This document shows positions 46,486-56,645 of a stretch of DNA of 64,000 nucleotides, one piece after another. The position numbers and the translations under genes were made by a program. The notes below the pieces were generated by a model. That model saw only the letters and a list, made by a program, of their open reading frames with translations, made no database searches and was not told the DNA's origin. The stretch spans positions 8,618,001 through 8,682,000 of the forward strand of contig JAPFFF010000003.1 in the NCBI GenBank assembly GCA_039105265.1. The letters run 5' to 3'. Origin of the DNA: Tritrichomonas musculus (Eukaryota; Parabasalia; Tritrichomonadida; Tritrichomonadidae). The stretch's first letter is position 1. Every line of letters begins with the position of its first letter.

Positions 46486-48762
46486 ATGGAAAAATTACTA
46501 AAAGCTGCACGCGAAGGCGATATCGATGAATTAAAACGAATTATTAACTCTCAAGAAAATGAAGAAGAGGAAGAAGATGACAACAAAATCAGAGATTTCG
46601 TTAACTCCCAAAAACCCGTCACGAATATTACCGCAATGCACCTTGCAGCCAAAGGTGGCTATTATGATATATGCGAACTTCTTTTTCAATATGGGGCAGA
46701 GCTAGATCTCACAAATACTGATGAAAGAACCCCTTTGCATTTTGCTGCAATGAAAGGATTCTATGAAATTTGTCAATTTTTTGTTGATAACGGTGCCATC
46801 CTTGATCCACGTGACGTTTTATTTTTTATTTATAGAATTTTTTTATATTTTTTAATTTCGTTTCATTTTATAATTTATGGAATTTCTTTTATTTTTTAAC
46901 TTGCAACACCTCTTCATTATGCTGTTGAACGTGGATACCCTCAAATTGTTGAGTTTTTTGCTGATCAAGGATCAGACTTGAATATGCTGAATGGTATTTC
47001 TTTGCTCTTTTTTTTAACTGAAAGTTCTAATTTATTTTATTTAATAGAGTTTTAATTATTAGTTTCTAATTTATCACCTCTTCAAGTTGCAATTCAGAGT
47101 GGAGAACCAGATATTGTTGATGTGCTTTTGAAATATGATGTTAAAGCTAATGCCAAAAGGAGGTCAGATATTGCTCCAATTTTATTTGCGATTGATGCAA
47201 TCACAAAAAATGAATCTAAAAAAGAAAACATTACCCAATGCATTACCAAACTTGTTGAACATAATGCAGATGTTAATTGTGCTTTTCAAGACGGCGATTT
47301 TGCAGGTGAAACGCCTATTATTTCTGCAATTAGGTTGGACCAAATAGATCTAGCTAAATTATTAATTGAAAAGAAAGCAAATGTAAGCGCATGCGCCAAA
47401 AATGGAAGAACAGCGTTTTTTTATGCTGCTAATAAAATAAATATTGATATTCTCAATATGCTAATTTCAGCTTCTAAAGACCCAGAATCAGATTTGAACA
47501 GAAGATATAATGATAATAAGCCTTTGACACATATTGTACTTGAGAAAATCAATGATTTTAATGCACCTGATGTACTTAAGTTTTTAGAATTTTTACATGA
47601 AAATGGCGTTCGTGTAGATTTAACAGATGCATATGGGGAGACACCGCTACACATCGCAGCTAGAAAAGATTCAGCGAAAAATATTGTAGAATGGCTCATT
47701 CACAATGGTTGTGATCCTCAACAAATGAATGCTAGCGAAAGAACTGTATTTTCTGTTGCTGATAAAAAGATAATTCCTGTCATAATAAAAGCATATAATG
47801 AAGAAGAATCAATCAAAGCAATCGAGGAAAGCCGAATTTATAAAGAAGAATTGGAAAAAGAAGAAATGATGAATCGTCGTACTGCCAGAGATTTGCATTT
47901 GGCCACAAGAACTCCTAGTGAAACAGATGAGAAAAAGATTGAAAGTAAAAAGAGAACCAAACTTCTCGCTATGACCAAACGAGGTGGAACATTAAGAACA
48001 CCAACACTATCAAAAGGCTCTAAGTTTACTCCAGTAAAGAAATTAGAAGCCAGACCTTGGGGTGGATCAAAGCAGACAGCAAAATTCCAGAGAGATACTA
48101 GATTAAAAATCAGAAAAGTTAAGAAAGATATACTTGATCAACTTACCCAACTACGAGAAGACATTCAGAAGATTAAAAAGAAAATTGATATCGAAGCTGG
48201 AAATATATCTGAATCAGATCATTCCAACGATGAAAATTATGAAGAAGATAATGAAAATGACATTGATTCATATCAGAATTCATTGCCTCAACCAGGAACC
48301 AATTACAGAAATAATGATTCAAACTCATCATTAAATAATGAAGAAAAAGATGAGACACATAATTTACAGAATTCACTATCACTTCATAACGAAGAAGAAG
48401 ATAAAATGGATTTGCAGATTCAACAGGAACCTCACAACGATGACGAAGATAAAATTGATTTGCAGATTCAACAGGAACCTCACAACGATGAAAATGAAGA
48501 GTTGAACTTGGATTTCCAAAATCAACAATATCCTCATATCGAGGAAGAAGAAAAAAGAGACATGAATAATTCACCAACATCCCCAAATGATGAAGACGAT
48601 TTAAATTTTGATTTTTCTCCAACTAAAGCAGAGAATGAAACAGAATTTACTATTCCAGAAAATACTACAGAAGATAATCAAATAACTCCTGATGGCGAAC
48701 AGAATGATTCTCTTGGGTTAAATCTGAATTCTTCTGACTCACCTATTGATCTTGGCGAATAA
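46486..48762 (+). CDS. ankyrin-repeat protein, apparently split by two short introns
   Basis: The start is ATG 46486 (MEKLLKAAREGDIDELKRII). The first coding block ends near 46815, the second runs from about 46903 to 46993, the third from 47063 to the stop at 48762. Each block reads as ankyrin repeats in phase with the next: AMHLAAKGGYYDICELL, TPLHFAAMKGFYEICQFF, ATPLHYAVERGYPQIVEFF, SPLQVAIQSGEPDIVDVLL, TPLHIAARKDSAKNIVEWL. The second gap (46994-47062) fits a GT-AG intron; the first (46816-46902) lacks an AG at its end, so it is either an unusual intron or damage. After the repeats come a coiled coil (LDQLTQLREDIQKIKKKIDIE) and a long acidic tail with a tandem 16-codon repeat (DLQIQQEPHND twice). 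Probably a cytosolic or nuclear scaffold; partner unknown. Confidence 0.7.
46994..47062 (+). other. probable 69-nt intron
   Basis: It begins GTATTTCTTT and ends AATTATTAG. Its removal joins AAT-G to TT-TCT and restores an ankyrin repeat of the right length (…DLNMLN-VSNLSPLQVA…). It lacks the strict ACTAACACACAG 3' element of Trichomonas vaginalis introns, though a TTTTAACTGAA branch-like stretch is present. Confidence 0.55.
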
Positions 48763-48975
48763 ATAATTTATTATTTTATAGCTTTTATATAAAGCAAACC
48801 AAATATAATACAAATTTTAAGTAATCTGATTAATATTAATATTATAAACACTGATCACATTTTTTTGATATAAGTTCTTTCTTAGAAAATTTATACAAAT
48901 AAGAAACATATTTATTTTATCATTTTATTAAAATTAAATTCAAACAATATTAAGATATTGATTATTAAAAGAAAG

Positions 48976-51429
48976 TTATTCTACATTATCATAATTATCA
49001 TTATCATCACCATCGCTACTATTGTCACTATAATAATCATACTCATCAGACCTTTGTTGGAAATTATTGGCAATCGGATAAGTATTATGGCTATTGGATT
49101 TATTGACAACCTCATCTTCCATTTCTTTTTTCTGTTTTAAGTAAAGTGAGTTAATATTTAAAAAGTCAACAACATTTTGATGATTAAAATGCTCTGCAAT
49201 CTGGTCTGGATAGAGACCATTTTGAACCATTTTTATATTTGGAAAGCTTGCTAAAAACTTTACAATTTCTATATGACCTTTCATACAAGCAAAGAGAAAT
49301 GAAGATTGACCTCGTTTATTTGTATGATTGATATCAAAAACAAATTCATCTGCTTCTTTACTATCATCGTTATGATCTTCATTTTTAATATCATTATCAT
49401 TATCATTACTTGTCTTATTATCATCTTTATTAGGTAGATCGTTTTGAGAATTATTATTATTGCTATTTATATCTTCATCTTTACCATTAACATTATCAGT
49501 TTTAGGGGATTTTTTGAGCGATGTTAAGTATTGAACTATACTCAGCCATCCATAACTACATGCTATCATAAGCGCCGTCGAACCATCAGTAGTTGATTTG
49601 CTGAAGTCTATTTCATCTTTCTTTACTTCACATAGAAGTTTCACAATACTGAGATTTCCATACATAGCTGCAGAAATTAAAGGCGAATAACCTTCATGAG
49701 TCGTAATATTTACATTAATGTCTTTGGTGAAAAGCAAAAATCTAACAACATCAACTCGACTCTCAAAAACAGATTGAATGAGAGGAGGCAATCCATTTCT
49801 TGGCGACAAATTAATATCAAATACCCATGGCTCTTCAATCTCTATTTCGTTTTTATTCTCCTCCTCACCATTATCATCTGCTTCAAGATGATCGTCATCA
49901 TTAATTTCATTATCATCATGATTATTATCGTGATTATTAACATTAACATTATCATCTTGATTACCATTATTATCGTTGCCATTACCATTATTACTACTAT
50001 CAACGGCTTTAACATCAGTTTCAGTCATTTTAACATTGTCATTATCGTCCTTATTTCCATCAGTATTTTGGCTTTCATTATCATTATTATTATTATCTTC
50101 ATTAGAGTTTTTATCATCGTCATGGCTAGCATCAGTATTATTTTCTTCATTATCATCACTATTTTCGCTAATATAATCATCATCAGTATTTTCTTCACTT
50201 GAGTTGATTTTATCTTTATCTTCATCTGAAGTTAAAAACTCAAGCATCTGATAGAAATTGAGAAAGGTAATACATGAATTAAATGTTTGAGCAGATTTTA
50301 ACATTTTTTCTGCTTTTGGAGAATAATTTTCAATTATGTAATCTAGAACGTTGTTTCTATGAAATTCAATTGCAGCTTGAATAACTATACTCCTTGAAAA
50401 TGAACTCAGTTCTTTTCTTTTTTGATTGAAAAATCCAATGAATTCATCGACATTGTTTTGATTTCTGCTTTTTAAATGACCCAAAATAGCTTGAATTTCA
50501 TTAATACGTTGATCGATAAGATAATTATCATCATCATCACTATTATTTAATAGACCTAGTGGTGCATTATGCCTATCAACATTCTCAAGATTATTATTGT
50601 TTTTTTTGAGATGCTCTTCAACAATGTGAATAATATCATAGTTACCTCCTGCGACAGCAAATGAAGGAAGAGTAGTAGGAAGTTCGATATTCATTGATTG
50701 AAGAGACATGAAAATATATTTGAAAATTTTAATTGACCCATAAAATGCAGAGCATTCTACGAGATATGGCATTTTTTCTTCATTATTAGCGAAATCATTT
50801 GTATCATAAGCTGAATATGGAATTTGCTCAGTAAGTGCAAAATTTTGCAGTGAAATAAATTCTTGAAATGCATCTATGTCATCATTACGAATAATCTGTG
50901 TAATCCGGTGCTCGCTTTTACCTAATCTACGCAATTCTTTGTGCCTAGCTTCATCTTTTGCTAAGTAGTTCATTGAATTACGCAGCGAACGATTTTCTCT
51001 TAGCATAGTTTCATAAAACTTTTCATCATATGCCTTGAGCTCTGGATAAAAAAAACGAAAACAAAAAAAATTGAAATGTGAATCTTTGAAAATAGATGAA
51101 ATATCTATAATACCACATTCATAAAGTGCAACTCTGGCAGCATTGTTTCGAAGGTTCATTACAATTTCATCTGATGGAAGGTATTTCTGGAGATAATCTT
51201 TAATTTCAACTAAAACATTACATAGAGTAGTAGTATTTTTGAAATTAAAGCGAAAGGCTGAATAAATACATAGTAAAAGTTTCCGAACATAATCTTCATT
51301 TGACAAAAAAGGGGATTCTGAAAGATATTTCAAAAATTCTTCATAATTTTGGTCGCATAGGTCATAAAGATGTTCTTGCAGCTCTACCAATTCTTGAATT
51401 TCAGCATAAATTTCGGGTGGAATCAGCAT
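48976..51429 (-). CDS. ankyrin-repeat protein of the DUF3447 type
   Basis: 817 residues. The N terminus (MLIPPEIYAEIQELVELQEHL … VRKLLLCIYSAFRFN) is the opening found in the very large trichomonad family of ankyrin proteins with a DUF3447-like N-terminal part. Degenerate repeats follow to about 390, then a long Asp/Asn/Glu-rich acidic linker (about 400-530), two good ankyrin repeats (GLPPLIQSVFESRVDVVRFLL, YSPLISAAMYGNLSIVKLL, SALMIACSYGWLSIVQYL) interrupted by a second acidic linker, and a last repeat (SSFLFACMKGHIEIVKFL). The family has hundreds of members in trichomonads; roles are mostly unknown, protein-protein scaffolding being assumed. The gene lies tandem to the kinase-discoidin gene. 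Confidence 0.85.
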   Translation of the reverse strand: MLIPPEIYAEIQELVELQEHLYDLCDQNYEEFLKYLSESPFLSNEDYVRKLLLCIYSAFRFNFKNTTTLCNVLVEIKDYLQKYLPSDEIVMNLRNNAARVALYECGIIDISSIFKDSHFNFFCFRFFYPELKAYDEKFYETMLRENRSLRNSMNYLAKDEARHKELRRLGKSEHRITQIIRNDDIDAFQEFISLQNFALTEQIPYSAYDTNDFANNEEKMPYLVECSAFYGSIKIFKYIFMSLQSMNIELPTTLPSFAVAGGNYDIIHIVEEHLKKNNNNLENVDRHNAPLGLLNNSDDDDNYLIDQRINEIQAILGHLKSRNQNNVDEFIGFFNQKRKELSSFSRSIVIQAAIEFHRNNVLDYIIENYSPKAEKMLKSAQTFNSCITFLNFYQMLEFLTSDEDKDKINSSEENTDDDYISENSDDNEENNTDASHDDDKNSNEDNNNNDNESQNTDGNKDDNDNVKMTETDVKAVDSSNNGNGNDNNGNQDDNVNVNNHDNNHDDNEINDDDHLEADDNGEEENKNEIEIEEPWVFDINLSPRNGLPPLIQSVFESRVDVVRFLLFTKDINVNITTHEGYSPLISAAMYGNLSIVKLLCEVKKDEIDFSKSTTDGSTALMIACSYGWLSIVQYLTSLKKSPKTDNVNGKDEDINSNNNNSQNDLPNKDDNKTSNDNDNDIKNEDHNDDSKEADEFVFDINHTNKRGQSSFLFACMKGHIEIVKFLASFPNIKMVQNGLYPDQIAEHFNHQNVVDFLNINSLYLKQKKEMEDEVVNKSNSHNTYPIANNFQQRSDEYDYYSDNSSDGDDNDNYDNVE

Positions 51430-51688
51430 TTGCTTTATATAAAGTGGTTCGGCTAAATTTCTTCTGAAAAAATAAAAACTACATATGGCAATTCCTCAAA
51501 ATGCGAAATTTTTTAGAAAAAATAATTTATTCAATAATCCAAAATGATTCTGAATAAATTCAAGATCATTTTTTTTATAATTTAAGTTAAAAAAAAAAAA
51601 AAAAAAAAAAATGTTTTTCATTAGAATTATTCATTTGAAACAAATAGTTTACTTTCATACAAATATTGACATATATCTTAATACAATA

Positions 51689-54600
51689 TTAAAAATCTTC
51701 TTTGTAGTGTCCAAATAAATCAAAATGATATAAGACAAGAACATTGCTCTTATCCCAGCAAGGTTGCTTCTGGACCAGTCGAAAATATTTGAAAAATAAT
51801 TTATTTTTACATTTGAATGTTGAAAGTATTCCAAAGTCACCTTCTTTTGGTTCAGTTACAGCATGTATTACTTCCCATTTTTCTAATTTTAGATTTTTGT
51901 CATTTGAAGCTATCAATGACCATGACTTTAACATCATTTGATCATTTCTTCTAATTCTATATCCGGACGTTTGAAGTGTTCCATGGGTAAATTCAACTTG
52001 GAACCATGAAGGAACAGGCTTAGAGTAAGTTTGCAGGCATGTATCAGTATTAATGAGCTGATACGATTCAAAATCAAAATCATTTGAAGTTATCAAAACT
52101 TTAACACGATGCGGCTCACCGTTGACACTCTTTAAAAAAGTTGAGAAAACGTCAATAGTTGCATTTTTGCTAGAATTATCAGAATTTTCATTCGCATCAT
52201 CATCATCGTCATCATCATTATTATTGCTATTTAAATCTAATTTTTTATTTTGATTCAAAGATTCTTTTTTCATTAGGAATTCGACATTTTTTAATGAAAT
52301 AGCTTTCTTATCGTCCCATGCTGGTCCTGTTTGCTCTATTCTGTAGATGGAAGCTGTTACAGGATTGGTGAACTTTATTTCACGTTCAGCAAGTGGTTTA
52401 TTAAGTTGGCGTTCACTGTCGTTTTCATATACAACGATTTTCTTAAATTTAATATTTCGTTTTTTATTTCTTCTCTTATTATTTCTATTTCGCCTGTTTC
52501 TGTTTCTTTTCTTCTTATTCTTCTTTCTTCGATAATCATCATCATCACTACTTCCATAATCATCTTCACAGTCATCCTCTTCTTCTTCCAATTCTTCATT
52601 ACTATAATTATTTGTAAGATCATACTCATACTCATATTCATATTCATCATTATTGTCCGAATATTCGTCATCACCATTATCTCCTTTTTTTTTATTTTTA
52701 CTTTTTGCTTTATTTTTATTTTTTGCTTTATTTTTATTTTTATTGTTGTCAAAATCAACTAATGCAATAAAACGCCATGAGCGAATAAAGTGGTTGCGAG
52801 ATGATGTTAATCTGATACCTGTAAGCTGGATCAGCTCTGGAAAACGAAATTGAATCCAACTATGACCTTCACTTGATGAAGTATATCTATCTGAAGAAGC
52901 AGAGTTAATAATTTGATAAATATCACCACTTGATTGGGATTCAATAATAATTTTATCAAACGGGGAACGCTGCTGGCTTTTTAGTGTTTCAATAATACCA
53001 TGTCGTGAATCATATTTAACGACCAGGTCTTTCCTGAGAAAATCATTAGCAGTATTGTAGTTGAAAATGTTTAACTTATTGTCTTGTTTAATATTTCTGT
53101 TTGGAGTCATAGCGCCATTGTTATGATTACCTGTATTTAAAACCGTGGTAATATAATTACCAAAACCATTAAAACCGACGATTTTTGGAAAATCTGATGA
53201 ATTAGGCTTTGGATTTTCTCGGTTTTTAGATAATAAATAGAGAGGATTATTACTCTCGAATAAGAAACCATCACTTTTAATATCAGAAATATCATCCAAT
53301 TTAATATTCTTTTTTGGCTTACTACTTTGGGATTCTACCGTATCATCATTATTTTCATCATTATCATCTTCATCTTCATCATTAAGACTATTATCATTGG
53401 TTTTAATTGATTTGAGAATCTTATTAATAATTACATGCATTGCTAAATTATCAGCTGAAAGGTTTTGAACAGTTTGTTCAAGGGATTTGACTTTTTTAGT
53501 TAAATTTTCAGTTTCTTCGTTTAATTTATTGATTGTCGAAAATATATATGGCTGTGACAATACTCTTTCAATGTATCTTTTAACTAGAGCATATTCATTT
53601 TCAGCTCTTCTTTCTTCGTCTTCATCATCAAAATCTCCTTCACTATTATCATGATCTGCACTACTATTGCTTTTATCTTCATAATCATCATCGTCACTTT
53701 GGTTTCGGCTTTTACTTTTACTTTTTTTTTGGACAATATTATTTCTTTTCTTTTTTAAAGGAGTACTTTTATTCTCTTTTTTGCGGTTACGATTGCTTTT
53801 ACCATCGCTTATAATTCCATGATCAGTTTTGATACATTCAATAATATCTATTTTCAAAAGATATTCAACAATTTCATCAAATGAAGGCCTTTCTGATGGA
53901 TCAGCTGACCAACAATTTTTAATTAAGCTCCTGAAAGGAGCTGGCACAAAAGAAGGAATGTTTGGCCGTGCTCCATTACAAACTTTTAATGGTATAGAAT
54001 TTGGGTTTTTCACTTCTTCAAAAGGTTCCATTCCAGATAAAACTTCATACACCAGCATTGCAAACGCATAAACATCAACCTTGAATCCATACGTATAGTT
54101 ATCATATAATTCAGGTGCCATATATAAAGGCGTTCCACCTGTCATCGACTGCTTCATTGAATCTTTTGTTTCTGTGAATTTGCTAAATCCAAAATCACCA
54201 ATAAAAGGCTCATATCTATCGTTCAAAAGAATGTTACCAGGCTTTAAATCACGATGTATGATATTCATATGATGCAAATATTGCATTCCCGCAGCAACAC
54301 CATAAATAATTATCAATTTTCTTGCTAAATTGAATTCAAATTCATTGTTTTTAAGATCAATTTTCTGAATGTTATCATTTGATCGATTTGCTTTGGTCAA
54401 AAGCGATTCAAGCGAACCATTTGGCATATATGGAGTAAGTATGGTAGCGTATTGCCTTTTTTTTGTTGGCATTGAAAAACCATTTAGTTTCAAAACAGAA
54501 GGATGATTAACTTCAGCCATAATTTCAACTTCTCTGTAAAAACTTTGAACATCATCATCAGAAAATTCATAGTTGAAATAAATAATTTTCATTGCATATT

Positions 54601-54745
54601 TATCGTTAGTTGTAATATTTTTAACTAAATCAACATGTCCATAACTTCCTTTGCCAAGCTTACGAACTTTTTCATAATCAGAGTTGTGAATTAAATATGA
54701 TGAGAGCTTGGGTGAAAGTTGAATATTGAACAAGTTGCTTGACAT
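51689..54745 (-). CDS. TKL-like protein kinase fused to two discoidin-like (F5/8 type C) regions
   Basis: 1018 residues from the first ATG (MSSNLFNIQL). Kinase domain at about 20-310: GKGSYGHV, AMKII, HRDLKPGNILL near 160, GDFGFSK, then MTGGTPLYMAPELYDNYTYGFKVDVYAFAMLVYEVLSG and NCWSADPSERPSFDEI, a TKL-like ending; catalytic residues are intact. About 320-570 is basic/acidic linker with a short coiled coil. From about 575 a discoidin-like region reads YTSSSEGHSWIQFRFPELIQLTGIRL followed by HFIRSWRFIA and, after a long Lys/Asp/Glu-rich insert, SIYRIEQTGPAWD. A second copy near 865-1008 reads PVPSWFQVEFTHGTLQTSGYRIR, LKSWSLIAS and FRLVQKQPCWD. No signal or membrane segment is seen, so the discoidin-like parts would be cytosolic. 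Probably a signalling enzyme that docks through them. Confidence 0.8.
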   Translation of the reverse strand: MSSNLFNIQLSPKLSSYLIHNSDYEKVRKLGKGSYGHVDLVKNITTNDKYAMKIIYFNYEFSDDDVQSFYREVEIMAEVNHPSVLKLNGFSMPTKKRQYATILTPYMPNGSLESLLTKANRSNDNIQKIDLKNNEFEFNLARKLIIIYGVAAGMQYLHHMNIIHRDLKPGNILLNDRYEPFIGDFGFSKFTETKDSMKQSMTGGTPLYMAPELYDNYTYGFKVDVYAFAMLVYEVLSGMEPFEEVKNPNSIPLKVCNGARPNIPSFVPAPFRSLIKNCWSADPSERPSFDEIVEYLLKIDIIECIKTDHGIISDGKSNRNRKKENKSTPLKKKRNNIVQKKSKSKSRNQSDDDDYEDKSNSSADHDNSEGDFDDEDEERRAENEYALVKRYIERVLSQPYIFSTINKLNEETENLTKKVKSLEQTVQNLSADNLAMHVIINKILKSIKTNDNSLNDEDEDDNDENNDDTVESQSSKPKKNIKLDDISDIKSDGFLFESNNPLYLLSKNRENPKPNSSDFPKIVGFNGFGNYITTVLNTGNHNNGAMTPNRNIKQDNKLNIFNYNTANDFLRKDLVVKYDSRHGIIETLKSQQRSPFDKIIIESQSSGDIYQIINSASSDRYTSSSEGHSWIQFRFPELIQLTGIRLTSSRNHFIRSWRFIALVDFDNNKNKNKAKNKNKAKSKNKKKGDNGDDEYSDNNDEYEYEYEYDLTNNYSNEELEEEEDDCEDDYGSSDDDDYRRKKNKKKRNRNRRNRNNKRRNKKRNIKFKKIVVYENDSERQLNKPLAEREIKFTNPVTASIYRIEQTGPAWDDKKAISLKNVEFLMKKESLNQNKKLDLNSNNNDDDDDDDANENSDNSSKNATIDVFSTFLKSVNGEPHRVKVLITSNDFDFESYQLINTDTCLQTYSKPVPSWFQVEFTHGTLQTSGYRIRRNDQMMLKSWSLIASNDKNLKLEKWEVIHAVTEPKEGDFGILSTFKCKNKLFFKYFRLVQKQPCWDKSNVLVLYHFDLFGHYKEDF

Positions 54746-55532
54746 TGAATAAATCTTTTTCAAAACTTTCTTGACCGTTTAATTTATTTTGACCAAAAAA
54801 TAAAATTATGAAGGAAAACAACAAAAAACTAATAATAAAGATCTTTAATATCATATAATATTGCTCACAATTTCAGTTTATAAAAATAAATATCTATGAA
54901 TTATAGATTAATCCAATTGGATTTGCAACAAGATAATTATATTCACATTTTGCTCTGAATATTATTCATATTTTTGACGTATATAATAAGATGGTTATTT
55001 CTTTTTTTTTGCATATAAAATCATTTTGACAAAATAAAAAAATACATGAATCATTCAAAATATTATAATTTTAACTATGTAAATACTTTTTAATATAGTT
55101 TAAAATGAAAATTCTAAATTTATAATTTACTAAAATACAATTAAATAGGAGATATGCAGATATTTTATTACCAATAATCTTAACAAAATTTATGAATTTT
55201 TTTTTAAATAATTATTTCAAAAATTGCATATTATAGAAATTCTTTTCAAAAAATATTTAAACGAAATATTATTTTCACAAAATAAATATGTTAAAGGGAC
55301 AATAATAATACAAATATGAAATTTTAAAAAAATTGGTGATAATTAATTATTCAACTCAATGACCATTTTCTAAGAAAAAGCTTGATATATAAACTTAAGT
55401 TTATAATATTTATTTTCTAAATTTTATGGTAATTTGAATGAATGACTTCACCAAAAATGACTTTTTTCTATCGTATAGAACTTTTTCACGAGAATATAAT
55501 GATATCACATCATTATAACAAACCATTTGAAA
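54746..55532. promoter_or_regulatory. divergent promoter region (kinase / MetE-like enzyme)
   Basis: 787 bp between divergent starts. On the kinase side two GGTCAA words (minus strand, about 54774 and 54792) lie within 50 bp of the ATG. On the MetE-like side AGAACTTTTTCACG lies about 45 bp before the ATG, followed by the inverted pair ATGATATCA/CATCAT near 55498-55513. The middle is AT-rich without genes. Confidence 0.45.
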
Positions 55533-56645
55533 ATGTGGCGGACAACTCCTCCATTTCGTGCAGACATCAATGGAAGTTTTCTTCGAACTCAGGCCATAAA
55601 ATCTGCTCGACAGCAATTTGCAGAAGGGAAGATAACAAAAGAACAATTGAAAAAAGTGGAAGATGAAGAAATAGCAAAGCTTGTTGCAAAAGAAGAAGAA
55701 ATTGGTCTTCAAGTTGTATCTGATGGTGAATATCGTAGATCATGGTGGCATTTTGATTTTCTTGAAGGTTTAACTGGAGTTGAAGGATATGAAACCGAAT
55801 CAGGCATTCAATTTCATGGCATTCAATCACGTCATAGAAATATTCGTGTTACAGGAAAACTTGACTTTCCAGAGGATCATCCATTTCTTGATCATTTCAG
55901 ATATCTCAAAAGTATCACAAAAAATGCAATTCCAAAAATGACAATTCCTAGCCCATCTGTCCTTCACTTTAGAGGTGGTTCGAAACTCATTGATAAAAAT
56001 GTTTACCCAAATCTTGATATTTTCTTTGAAGATCTTGGAAAAGCTTATAGAAAAGCAATTCATGCTTTTTATAAAGTCGGATGCCGTTACTTACAGCTTG
56101 ATGATACGGTTTGGGCATATCTTTGCTCAGAAGAGCAGAGACGTTTATGTATTGAACGAGGAGATGACCCACAAAAACTTATCGTTTACTATGCAAATAC
56201 CTTAAACTATGCACTTGCTGATAAGCCTAATGATATGACAATTTCAATGCATATTTGCAGGGGAAACTTTAGATCTACTTGGATATCAGAAGGTGGATAT
56301 GAATATGTTGCCAAGACACTCTTTGAGACAGTTAAAATAGATGCATTTTTCCTCGAATATGATTCAGAACGTGCTGGCGGTTTTGAACCTCTTAAGCATA
56401 TTAAAGCAGACGGCAAACAATTTGCTGTTCTTGGACTTATAACTTCAAAATCAGGAAAGCTTGAGTCTGCAGATGAAATTAAAGCTAGAATTAATGAAGC
56501 TTCCAAATATCTCCCCAAAGAGAATCTTTGCTTATCTACTCAGTGCGGATTTGCATCAACAGAAGAAGGAAATGTTCTAACTGAAGAAGAGATGTGGGAG
56601 AAATTGCGATTTATTATTAAAGTCGCCAAAGAAATTTGGGCTTAA
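55533..56645 (+). CDS. MetE-like (cobalamin-independent methionine synthase family) enzyme, bacterial type
   Basis: 370 residues from ATG 55533. It aligns by eye with the short bacterial YxjG/YxjH-type proteins, which correspond to the catalytic C-terminal half of MetE: PPFRADINGSFLRTQAI at the start, VSDGEYRRSWWHFDFLEGLTGV, then YLQLDDTVWAYL, the zinc ligands His and Cys in MHICRGN (about 240-246), Glu in FLEYDSE (about 274) and Cys in STQCGFAS (about 336). MetE transfers a methyl group to homocysteine or a related thiol; the lack of the N-terminal half leaves the methyl donor open. No Asn-rich inserts and a less AT-biased codon use suggest gain from bacteria (inference). An upstream TTG is in frame, but ATG-WRTTPPFRAD is the natural start. 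The stop reads TTAAAC. Confidence 0.85.
   Translation: MWRTTPPFRADINGSFLRTQAIKSARQQFAEGKITKEQLKKVEDEEIAKLVAKEEEIGLQVVSDGEYRRSWWHFDFLEGLTGVEGYETESGIQFHGIQSRHRNIRVTGKLDFPEDHPFLDHFRYLKSITKNAIPKMTIPSPSVLHFRGGSKLIDKNVYPNLDIFFEDLGKAYRKAIHAFYKVGCRYLQLDDTVWAYLCSEEQRRLCIERGDDPQKLIVYYANTLNYALADKPNDMTISMHICRGNFRSTWISEGGYEYVAKTLFETVKIDAFFLEYDSERAGGFEPLKHIKADGKQFAVLGLITSKSGKLESADEIKARINEASKYLPKENLCLSTQCGFASTEEGNVLTEEEMWEKLRFIIKVAKEIWA

Noticed and set aside
48400-48500. Tandem 48-bp repeat in the ankyrin gene tail as a possible regulatory array
   Set aside because: It is in frame and encodes a repeated acidic peptide (DLQIQQEPHND), which explains it as coding.
49696-50202. 168-codon frame of Ile/Val/Phe-rich protein on the plus strand
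   Set aside because: It is the antisense reading of the Asp/Asn-rich linker of the ankyrin gene; the hydrophobic pattern is a by-product of GAT/AAT repeats.
52331-52762. 143-codon plus-strand hydrophobic frame resembling a membrane protein
   Set aside because: Antisense to the Lys/Asp/Glu-rich insert of the kinase-discoidin gene.
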